From contig NZ_WHOS01000048.1 of NCBI RefSeq assembly GCF_013340935.1, positions 1 to 55,181 on the forward strand: a DNA stretch of 55,181 bases, in the 5' to 3' direction. Of this stretch, positions 24,443-32,700 are shown piece after piece; the stretch's first letter is position 1; the number at the start of each line of letters is the position of its first letter. The stretch is from Azospirillum melinis (GTDB lineage Bacteria; Pseudomonadota; Alphaproteobacteria; Azospirillales; Azospirillaceae). Below the pieces are notes generated by a model that worked only from the letters and a program-made list of their open reading frames with translations, was not told the origin of the DNA and ran no database searches. The translations under genes and the position numbers were made by a program.

Positions 24443-25612
24443 TCACAGATACCGGATCATCACCTTGTCCGCCGCCTGCTTGGCCCGTGCCCGTGCGTCG
24501 TCGGTGTCGGTGCCGGTGGCCAGCGCCACGCCCATGCGGCGGTTCCTGCGGGTGGTCGGCTTCCCGAACAGGCGGACGTCGACCTCCTGCTCGGCCGAAC
24601 CCAGGCGCAGCGCGTCCGCCAGCCCTTCGATGCGAAAACTCTCCGCCTCACGGTCGGCCAGGATGACGGCGGAGGCCGACGGGGCGCGGCACAGGATGTT
24701 CAGGATCGGCAGGCCCAGGATGGCGCGGGCGTGCAGTTCGAACTCCGACAGGTTCTGCGACAGCAGCGTGACCATGCCGGTGTCGTGTGGCCGCGGCGAC
24801 AGTTCGGAGAAGATCACCTCGTCGGCGGTGACGAAGAACTCGACGCCGAAGATGCCGTAGCCGCCGAGATTGTCGACGACGCGCGCCGCCATCGCCTTGG
24901 CATCGTCCAGCATCGCCTGCGGCATGGCGACCGGCTGCCAGGATTCCTGATAGTCGCCGCGCTCCTGCCTGTGGCCGATCGGCTCGCAATAGAGGATGCC
25001 GTCGCGGGTGCGGACGGTCAGCAGCGTGATCTCGTATTCGAAGGGAACGAACTCCTCGACGATCACCTTGCGGCGGTCGCCGCGCATGTTCGCCACCGCA
25101 TAGTCCCAGGCCGCCTCCAGCCCGGCAGCGTCCTGCACCGTGCTCTGCCCCTTGCCGGACGACGACATCACCGGCTTGACGACGCAAGGGAAGCCGGTGT
25201 GCTCCGCCCCGGCGCGCACTTCCTCCAGGCTCTCGGCATAGCGGTAGCGCGAGGTGCGCAGGCCGAGTTCCGTCGCCGCGACCTCACGGATGCGGTCACG
25301 GTTCATCGTCATGGTCGCGGCACGGGCCGACGGCACGACAATGGTGCCGGCATCCTCGAATTCGTGCAGCACCTCGGTGCGGATCGCCTCCACCTCCGGC
25401 ACGATGTAGTCCGGGCGGTGCTTGGCGATGGCGGCGCGCAGGTCGTCGGCGTCCAGCATGGAGAACACCTCCGCCTGGTCGGCGACCTGCATCGCCGGCG
25501 CGTTGGCGTAGCTGTCGCAGGCGATGACCTCGCAGCCCAGCCGCTTGGCGGCAATGACGAATTCCTTGCCCAGCTCTCCGGAGCCAAGCAGCAGGATCCT
25601 GGCGGTGAACAT
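24443..25612 (-). CDS. purT: formate-dependent phosphoribosylglycinamide formyltransferase PurT
   Basis: 389 residues from ATG 25612 (MFTARILLLGSGELGKEF), with GGGAG correctly placed; the frame opens further upstream but without family support. PurT is an ATP-grasp enzyme that makes formyl-GAR from GAR, formate and ATP in purine synthesis, bypassing folate-dependent PurN. Seen: the N-terminal Rossmann-like start, CVVKPVMSSSGKGQS (ATP-binding loop), and FVTADEVIFSELSPRPHDTGMVTLLSQ (metal/ATP site). The length matches the family (about 390). It is a lone gene. Confidence 0.95.
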   Translation of the reverse strand: MFTARILLLGSGELGKEFVIAAKRLGCEVIACDSYANAPAMQVADQAEVFSMLDADDLRAAIAKHRPDYIVPEVEAIRTEVLHEFEDAGTIVVPSARAATMTMNRDRIREVAATELGLRTSRYRYAESLEEVRAGAEHTGFPCVVKPVMSSSGKGQSTVQDAAGLEAAWDYAVANMRGDRRKVIVEEFVPFEYEITLLTVRTRDGILYCEPIGHRQERGDYQESWQPVAMPQAMLDDAKAMAARVVDNLGGYGIFGVEFFVTADEVIFSELSPRPHDTGMVTLLSQNLSEFELHARAILGLPILNILCRAPSASAVILADREAESFRIEGLADALRLGSAEQEVDVRLFGKPTTRRNRRMGVALATGTDTDDARARAKQAADKVMIRYL

Positions 25613-25625
25613 CGACGCACTCCCA

Positions 25626-25663
25626 ATATTGGCGACAGCTGGCGATATTGGCGACAGCTGGCC
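25626..25663. repeat. tandem 19-bp repeat in the purT promoter region
   Basis: ATATTGGCGACAGCTGGCG occurs twice with a 19-base period immediately upstream of purT. The two copies differ only at the last base. It may form paired regulator sites or simply be a recent duplication. Confidence 0.6.
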
Positions 25664-25765
25664 GACCATAGGGCTTCCGGCCAGCCGGGCCAAGCCCCGC
25701 CGTAAGCCTCCCGTATGCAGCCGCCAAGCGGAAGCGAGGCTGCATAAATATTTCTAAAAAGAAAT

Positions 25766-25771
25766 TATAAT
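25766..25771 (+). promoter_or_regulatory. candidate -10 element of the lipoprotein gene
   Basis: TATAAT lies 67 bases before the ATG at 25838 within a short AT-rich stretch. A 6-bp stem (AGCGGA/TCCGCT, 25775-25794) would form in the untranslated leader. Confidence 0.45.
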
Positions 25772-25837
25772 GGTAGCGGATGAAAAACTCCGCTCATGTG
25801 TTCGTGCATAAATGAACCCCTGTTTCGGGAGGCGACA

Positions 25838-26269
25838 ATGGCAATGACCACACAAGCGGCGGCAAGGCGCGGGTTCTTCGGCGGCAGGACCTTGATGGCC
25901 GTCTGTCTGGCCGGCTCGCTGGCATTGCCGGGATGCGCCGGCAACGGCAACGACGACATGGCGGGCGCCCTGCTGATCGGCGCCGCGGTGGTCGGGCTGG
26001 GCGTGCTGGCCGCCACCGCCGGCGGCGATGACGACGATGGCGACCGCAACCGCGGACGGCATCAGCGCCATCGCGGCGGCTACGACAACAGCGGCTATTA
26101 TGGCAATGGTTATGCGAGCGGCTATGAAGGCCGGGGCCGCGGCGGCTACAGCCGGTATGCCGGCAACGGCCAATGCGACGATTCCCGCTACCGCACCTCC
26201 AATGGCGGGCGGGCCGAAGCCGGGACCGACGAATGGGACTGCCGCCGCTTCGGTGACGGCCGCAAGTAA
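25838..26269 (+). CDS. putative lipoprotein, Gly/Asp/Arg/Tyr-rich
   Basis: 143 residues with GGGAGG before the ATG. The N-terminus has a Lys/Arg region and hydrophobic core ending in a lipobox-like LPGC, so lipid modification at that Cys is likely. A second hydrophobic segment follows (ALLIGAAVVGLGVLAATAGG). The rest is low-complexity (DDDDGDRNRGRHQRHRGGYDNSGYYGNGY) with two closing Cys in QCDDSR and EWDCRR. No known family is recognised. It is probably a small envelope protein. Confidence 0.7.
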   Translation: MAMTTQAAARRGFFGGRTLMAVCLAGSLALPGCAGNGNDDMAGALLIGAAVVGLGVLAATAGGDDDDGDRNRGRHQRHRGGYDNSGYYGNGYASGYEGRGRGGYSRYAGNGQCDDSRYRTSNGGRAEAGTDEWDCRRFGDGRK

Positions 26270-26291
26270 AAAGCGGCCGTCCGGACGCGGT

Positions 26292-26567
26292 TCAGCGCCG
26301 CCGCCCCTCCAGGTTCTTGCGGACGATGGCGCCGATGATCAGCAGGAAGGCCAGCAGGCGCAGCACATAGACCCAGCTCTGCTCTTCGCGTTCCAGCCCG
26401 CCGAGCGCCAGCACGATCTGGTTCAGCGCCAGCAGCAGGAAGGCGAGCGCGAAGCTGACGAACAGCGCGTCCCTCGTCCGTTTCCAGAAGCCGAGGAAGA
26501 ACAGTCCGGCCACCGCATAGAGCGCCGCAAGCACGCCGGTGAAGAAGCTGGAGGTGGTGGGCAGCAT
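26292..26567 (-). CDS. DUF5985-type small membrane protein
   Basis: 91 residues with three hydrophobic segments (about 8-26, 36-56, 66-82) separated by FWKRTRDA and LEREEQSW. The pattern matches small proteins annotated as DUF5985, of unknown function, usually found as an adjacent pair. Its start overlaps the stop of the upstream paralogue-like gene (TGATG), so both are co-translated. Confidence 0.65.
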   Translation of the reverse strand: MLPTTSSFFTGVLAALYAVAGLFFLGFWKRTRDALFVSFALAFLLLALNQIVLALGGLEREEQSWVYVLRLLAFLLIIGAIVRKNLEGRRR

Positions 26568-26836
26568 CACTCGGCATCCCAGATGAAGCCGTACAGCAGC
26601 ACGCCCACGCCGGCCATGGCGGAGAACTGGCGCAGCGGCAGCAGGTCGACCTGCGTCGGCAGGACGACGACATCGATGAACAGCAGCAGATTGTTCACGG
26701 CCAGCCCGACGAAGCACAGCGTGCTCCACAGCAGAAGCCGGCTGCGGGAGCGCAGCCAGCTGCGCAGCAGCAGGACCATGCACAGCAGGCTGGCGGCAAA
26801 GCACAGCAGATAGACCGCCGACTTCACGACATCCAT
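26567..26836 (-). CDS. DUF5985-type small membrane protein, upstream partner
   Basis: 89 residues from ATG 26836 (MDVVKSAVYLLCFAASLLC), which has GGGAG before it; ATG 26878 is further upstream. It has three hydrophobic segments with the basic loop RSWLRSRSRLLLW and the motif VGLAVNNLLLFIDVVVLP. It forms a pair with the next gene. It probably belongs to the inner membrane; function unknown. It lies downstream of a winged-helix gene on the same strand. Confidence 0.65.
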   Translation of the reverse strand: MDVVKSAVYLLCFAASLLCMVLLLRSWLRSRSRLLLWSTLCFVGLAVNNLLLFIDVVVLPTQVDLLPLRQFSAMAGVGVLLYGFIWDAE

Positions 26837-26921
26837 GTCGTCGCTCCCACCCCGCTCTCCTCCCGCAGAGGACGGCACGCATTCCTGACTAGGTAGTCCG
26901 CAGTCATTTCATTCACTGAGG

Positions 26922-27296
26922 TCAATCGTTGAGGCGGAAGCGGAAGGAGTCAGCAAAGATCTGCACCTTGTTGCCGGGAGCAGCGAAGATCTCCCGGATG
27001 ATGGCGGACGGACGGGTAGCGTAGGCCTGCTCGATCTCCTCCACCCACTGGTCCAGAAGCGGGGAAGCCGGGCGGTAACGGTGGCGGCCGTCGGTCTGTG
27101 CCACCAGCAGGCCAGCGCCGAGGAACCCGGCAAGCGCCTCCTGCACCACCACCTCGCTGCCACGCAACTCGCTGACCAGATCGCCGTTCGACCAGTCCCG
27201 GTCGGGAGTCCGCCGCAGAAGAAGAAGAAGCTCCAACGCCCAGACAGACCGGATCGAACCTCGCAACAGGGTAAGCGCATCATCGGACAAAACCAT
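26922..27296 (-). CDS. winged-helix-like regulatory protein, uncharacterised
   Basis: 124 residues. The N-terminal half reads as a winged helix: LTLLRGSIRSVWALELLLLLRR, WSNGDLVSELRGSEVVVQEALAGFLGAGLLV and a basic wing GRHRYRP. The C-terminal half is helical (LLDQWVEEIEQAYATRPSAIIREIF). It may be a small DNA-binding regulator. It is the first gene in front of the two DUF5985-type genes, 85 bases upstream, and such neighbourhoods suggest it controls them or works with them. No specific ligand or family can be named. Confidence 0.65.
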   Translation of the reverse strand: MVLSDDALTLLRGSIRSVWALELLLLLRRTPDRDWSNGDLVSELRGSEVVVQEALAGFLGAGLLVAQTDGRHRYRPASPLLDQWVEEIEQAYATRPSAIIREIFAAPGNKVQIFADSFRFRLND

Positions 27297-27359
27297 GAAC
27301 CAGAACCTGACCTGATATGCACAACCGGCGGCGTGGGGTAACGCCGCCCTCGATCCCCC

Positions 27360-29768
27360 TCATCGCCCCCGGACGGCCTCCGCCGGGGCGAGAGGGGCCT
27401 GCGGATCCAGCGCGCGCCGAAGGGCACGGGCCAGATCGCCGTCACGGTATGGCTTGGACAGCGTTTCCGCCCGGCTCAGCACAGCCCCCAGAACAGCGCC
27501 GGGATCGGCGGCGCCGCCGGCGTCGGTGGACGCGCCGGCCTCCGGTCCCGGCGCAGAGGTTCCGTTGGCATAGCCCGAGGCGAACAGCACCCGCAAAGAG
27601 GGATGGCGGCGCAACCCCTCCAACGCCAGTTCGCGCCCGTTCAGACCGCCGGGCATGACGATGTCGGTGAACAGAAGGTCGACCGGCTGCCGGTCCAGCA
27701 ATGTCAGCGCCGCCTCCGCGCCATCGGCCTCCAGCACGCGGTAACCCAGAGCCGCGACCGCCTGCACCGCGACCGACCGTACGTCAGCGTCATCATCGAC
27801 CACCAGCACGGTCTCGCCACGGCCTGCAAAGGCTTCATGGCCGTCATCCTCGTCAATCGACACGCCATGGGCGCTGTCCATCGCCGCCCGCGGCAGGTAG
27901 AGGCGGAAAACGGTGCCGCTGCCGGGCTTGCTGTCGATGCCGATCAGACCGCCCGACTGCTTGACGAAGCCATGGATCATGGCAAGGCCCAGACCGGTAC
28001 CCTTCCCCGTCTCCTTGGTGGTGAAGAAGGGCTCGAAGGCGCGCTCCAGCACGTCTGGCGGCATGCCGCATCCGCTGTCGGCCACCGACAGCAGGATATA
28101 GTCGCCGGCCGGCACCGACATGCCGTTTCCGGTCTGCGGCTCCGTGAACCGGGTGTTCGCCGTCCTGATCCGCAGAGTGCCCCCGCCGGGCATGGCGTCG
28201 CGGGCATTGATGACGAGGTTCAGCAGGGCCGATTCCGCCTGGGAGCGGTCGACCGAGGCGATCCACAGCGGCTCGGCATCGGCCGGCGGCGCTTCGATGG
28301 CGATGGCGACACCGCCGCCCAGCGTGCGCTCCATCAGTTCGCTCATGCCGGCGACAAGATCGCCGAGATCCACCGGTTCCGGGTGAAGCTGCTGGCGCCG
28401 GGCGAAGGTCAGCAGCCGCCGCGTCATGTCGGAGCAGCGCAGCGCCGCCTGAAGCGCCATCTCCGCCCGCCGCGCCGCCTTGGGATCGTCGGCAAGGCCG
28501 GGGACCAGCCGCTCCAGGCTGCCGATCACCACCATCAGCATGTTGTTGAAATCGTGGGCGATGCCGCCGGTCAGCTGGCCGACCATCTCCATCTTCTGCG
28601 CGTGGGCGAGCTGCTGCTGGGCCTGGCGCGTCTCGGTCACGTCCATGATGGTGCCGAACAGTTCTGCCGGGTGGCCGTCCTCGTCGCGAACCACCACAGC
28701 CTGGTCCAGCAGATGGCGCTCGCCGCCGTCCGGCCCGCGCCAGCGATATTCCACCGTGGTCAGCCCGGCATCGTGGATCGACGCCAGCTGGCGCAGCACG
28801 CGGCTGCGGTCGTCCGGATGCAGACCGGATTCCCAGAAATTCGGGTCCTCGATGAAGCTGGCGGCGGGGCAGCCCAGCACCGTCTGCGTCGTGTCGGACA
28901 GGTAGCGGAACGGAATGCCCGGCGTCAGGTCGGCGGTGTAAAGCACGATGGGAAGCTGGCCCAGGATCAGAGCCTGCCGCTCCTCCGACCGGCGGAGCGC
29001 CTGTTCGGCCTGCCGCATCTCGCGGCGCACCCGCTCGTTCTCGTCCAGCAGGCGCTGCTTCGCCTCGACCTCGCGCTTCACCTCCTCCGTCTTGCGGTAG
29101 AGGTCGACGAAGACCGACACCTTGCATTTCAGGATCTGCGGGTCGACCGGCTTGAACATGTAATCCACTGCGCCGGTGGCATAGCCGCGGAAGATGTGCG
29201 TCTCGTCCTTGTTGATGGCGGTCAGGAAGATGATCGGGATGTGGCGCGACTTCTCGCGCAGGCGGATCAGACCCGCCGTCTCGTAGCCGTCCATCCCCGG
29301 CATGTGCACGTCCAGCAGGATCAGGGCGAAGTCCTGGCGCAGCAGATGCTTCAGCGCCTCCTCCCCCGACCGGGCGAGCACCAGCTGCGCCCCCAGATCC
29401 TCCAGCGTCTCCCGCACGGCGAACAGGTTCCGCGGGTCGTCGTCGACGATCAGGATCGCGACGTCCGCCTTGTCGGGCTGCGGGTGTGAGTCGGTGGTCA
29501 TGGTTCCGCTTTCGCATCCCGCGGGAACGGCGGCCGGCGGTGGCGTCACAGTGGCGGGAGGAGGGGCCGCGGGGGCAGCCGGCGCCGCTTCCACCGCAGC
29601 TGCGGCCGGCGGCAGAGGTGGCTTACGGACGGCGTCGCCGCCGGCCGGCTGGGCGCTGGCGGTGCCGAGCAGGCGCGACCGGCGGGCCGCCGGCACCGGG
29701 CTGGCGGCCGGGGGAACGAACGGCGCGCGCCGCACCGCGCGAACAGGCTGCAGCTTGCGCCGGGTCAT
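27360..29768 (-). CDS. hybrid histidine kinase REC-PAS-HisKA-HATPase-REC
   Basis: 802 residues with ATG 29768 overlapping the upstream kinase stop (ATGA); ATG 29501 would remove an 89-residue Ala/Pro-rich linker of no known domain. Domains: receiver at about 102-225 (phosphoacceptor Asp153 in LLDVHMPGMDG), a coiled coil to 265, PAS at about 265-385, HisKA with His405 in GGIAHDFNN, HATPase with NARDAMPGGG, ADSGCGMPP and GKGTGLGLAM, and a C-terminal receiver (LLFTDIVMPGGLNG). No transmembrane segment is present, so it is cytoplasmic. An N-terminal receiver before PAS suggests it takes phosphate or a signal from another kinase, plausibly its coupled neighbour. Confidence 0.88.
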   Translation of the reverse strand: MTRRKLQPVRAVRRAPFVPPAASPVPAARRSRLLGTASAQPAGGDAVRKPPLPPAAAAVEAAPAAPAAPPPATVTPPPAAVPAGCESGTMTTDSHPQPDKADVAILIVDDDPRNLFAVRETLEDLGAQLVLARSGEEALKHLLRQDFALILLDVHMPGMDGYETAGLIRLREKSRHIPIIFLTAINKDETHIFRGYATGAVDYMFKPVDPQILKCKVSVFVDLYRKTEEVKREVEAKQRLLDENERVRREMRQAEQALRRSEERQALILGQLPIVLYTADLTPGIPFRYLSDTTQTVLGCPAASFIEDPNFWESGLHPDDRSRVLRQLASIHDAGLTTVEYRWRGPDGGERHLLDQAVVVRDEDGHPAELFGTIMDVTETRQAQQQLAHAQKMEMVGQLTGGIAHDFNNMLMVVIGSLERLVPGLADDPKAARRAEMALQAALRCSDMTRRLLTFARRQQLHPEPVDLGDLVAGMSELMERTLGGGVAIAIEAPPADAEPLWIASVDRSQAESALLNLVINARDAMPGGGTLRIRTANTRFTEPQTGNGMSVPAGDYILLSVADSGCGMPPDVLERAFEPFFTTKETGKGTGLGLAMIHGFVKQSGGLIGIDSKPGSGTVFRLYLPRAAMDSAHGVSIDEDDGHEAFAGRGETVLVVDDDADVRSVAVQAVAALGYRVLEADGAEAALTLLDRQPVDLLFTDIVMPGGLNGRELALEGLRRHPSLRVLFASGYANGTSAPGPEAGASTDAGGAADPGAVLGAVLSRAETLSKPYRDGDLARALRRALDPQAPLAPAEAVRGR

Positions 29769-32700
29769 GCCTGCACCCCACCGCGCTGTTGCTGCCGGTT
29801 GTTCTTGGCGGTCCAGATCCGCAGAAGCGACAGGAGATGGTCAATGTCCACCGGTTTGGCGATGTAGTCGGTCGCGCCGGCTTCGATGCACTTGTCGCGG
29901 TCGCCCTTCATCGCCTTGGCGGTGACGGCGATCATCGGCAGCGCCCGGAACTCGTCGATGCTGCGGATCGTGCGCATGGTCTCATAGCCGTCCATTTCCG
30001 GCATCATGATGTCGACCAGCACCACGTCCACGCCGGGGTCGGCACGCAGCCGCTCGATGCCCTCGCGTCCGCTTTCGGCATGCAGAACCTCGATCTTGTG
30101 AGCCTCCATCACGCTGGCCAGCGAGAAGATGTTGCGGATGTCGTCGTCGATCACCAGCACCCGCTTGCCGGCCAGCGATGGGTCGTGCTGGCGCAGGTCC
30201 AGGATGCTGCGTCGTTTCTCGTCGGGCAGCCGGTCGACGGCGCGGTGCAGGAACAGCGCGGTTTCGTCCAGCAGCCCGGCCGGCGACCGGGCGCTCTTCA
30301 GCACCACGGTTTCGGCCAGCCGGCGCAGCCGCGCCTCGTCCTCCGCCGCGATGTCGGCGGCGACATAGATCACCACCGGCATCCAGGCGAGCGTGTCGCG
30401 GGTGCGCAGCCATTCGATCAGCTCGAAATCCACCGTCACCGGACCGGCCAGGGTCGGGCTCGACAGATCCAGCACCATGCAATCGAAATGATCGGCGCTC
30501 AGCGCCGCCATCGCGGCCTCGATCGAGGTGACGGTGTGCGTCTCCACATCGCCGTTGCCGATCAGGGCGGCGACGCCGCCCGGCTGCGGGCTGTCCTTCT
30601 CCACCACCAGAAGCCTGCGGTGGTCGCGCTCCCGGAAGCTCTTGACCCGGTTCAGGGCGTCGAAGATCGCCTCGCGCTCCACCGGCTTTTCCGAATAATC
30701 GAAGGCGCCCATCGCCAGACCGCGCCGCCGCTCGTCCTTGGCGGAGATGACGTGGACCGGGATGTGCCGGGTCTGCGGGTCGCGCTTCAGCAGGTCGAGC
30801 AGCGCCCAGCCATCCATGTCCGGCAGCCCGATGTCGAGCAGGACGGCATCCGGCCGGTATTTGCGCGCCAACGGCAACGCCGCAGATCCACCGCTGGACA
30901 GGATGGTGCGGAAGCCCTTCTCCCGCGCCAGATCGATCAGGATGGAGGCGAAGGTGTTATCGTCCTCCACGATCAGCACCACCGGCTCACCGGGACGCAG
31001 GCGCTCACGGTCGTCGCCGGCCGGCTGCTGCATGTCCAGCAGCGCCAACCCCTCCTGCGGGCCGGAGGCCACCACTGGACGCGTCGCCGTCTCGGTCCGC
31101 TTGGGCAGCAGCGCAGTGGGCGGCATGGCGGCGCTGGCCGCGGCGATGACGGGCGTGCCGAGCTGCGCGACCGGTTCCGCAACGATGTCGTAGCTGCGGG
31201 GGACGAACAGCGTGAAGGCGCTGCCCCTGCCCGGCGTGCTGGCGACGCGGATCTCGCCGCCCAGCAGACGGGCGATCTCGCGGCTGATCGACAGGCCGAG
31301 GCCGGTGCCGCCATATTTGCGGCTGGTGGTGCCATCAGCCTGCTGGAACGCCTCGAAGATGATGCGCTGCTTGTCCTCGGGGATGCCGATGCCGGTGTCG
31401 ATGACGGTGAAGGCCAGCACCGAGGATGCGGCGTCCAGCGTCGGGTGGGCGGCACTCCACCCTTCCGTCGCCGGGGCGACGCGGAAGGTGATGCCGCCGC
31501 TTTCGGTGAATTTGAAGGCGTTGGACAGCAGGTTGTTCAGCACCTGGGCCAGCCGCTTCTCGTCGGTCTGGATACTGGCGGGCAGCGCCTCGTCCATCTC
31601 GATGGCGAAGTCCAGCTTCTTCTCCTGCGCCAGCTGCGAGAAGGTTCGCTCCACATGGTTGCGCAGGTCGCCCAGCACGACCTCGCCGATCTCCAGCGTC
31701 ACCGTGCCGGATTCGATCTTCGACAGATCGAGGATGTCGTTGATCAGGCCGAGCAGGTCGGAGCCGGCGGAATGGATGGTCCGGGCGAACTCCACCTGAC
31801 GGTCGGACAGGTTGGTGTCAGGGTTGTCGGCCAGCAGCTTCGACAGGATCAGCAGGCTGTTCAGCGGCGTGCGCAGCTCATGGCTCATGTTCGCCAGGAA
31901 CTGCGACTTGTATTTGGAGGTCAGGGCAAGCTGTTCGGCCTTCTCTTCCAGGGCCGCCTTGGCGAACACGACCTCGCGGTTCTTGCGCTCCACCTCGATG
32001 TTCTGCTTCTCGAGCTGCTCGGCCTTCTCCTCCAGCGCTTCGTTGGTGGTGGTCAGCTTTTCCTGCTGGGCCTTCAGCAGCTCTTCGGACTTGCGCAGCG
32101 AGGCGGCCTGCTGCTCCAGACGCTCGTTGGTGGTCTTCAGCTCCTCCTGCTGGCTCTGCAGCTCGGTGGTCAGGCGCTGCGACTGCTTCAGCAGACCTTC
32201 GGTGCGCATGTTGGCGGCGATCGTGTTCAACACGATGCCGATGCTCTCGGTCAGCTGCTCCAGGAAGCTCTGGTGCGTCTCGCTGAAGCGGCCGAAGCTC
32301 GCCAGCTCGATCACCGCCTTCACGTCGTCCTCGAAGAGCACCGGCAGGACGATGATGTTCAGCGGCGGCGCCTCGCCCAGACCGGAGCTGATGGAGACAT
32401 AGTCGCGCGGCACGTTGGTCAGCAGGATGCGCTTCTTCTCGTAGGCGCACTGCCCGACCAGACCTTCCTTCAGGTGGAAGCGGTTGGACAGGTTCTTGCG
32501 CTCCTTCAGCGCGTAGCTGGCGACCAGTTCCAGCAGCGGCTCGTCGCGGTCGCGGGTGGCGACATAGAAGACGCCGTGCTGGGCGTTCACCAGCGGCGCG
32601 ATCTCCGACAGGATCATGTTGGAGACGGTGACCAGATCGCGTTCGCCCTGCAGCATGCGGGTGAATTTGGCGAGGTTGGTCTTCAGCCAATCCTGTTCCG

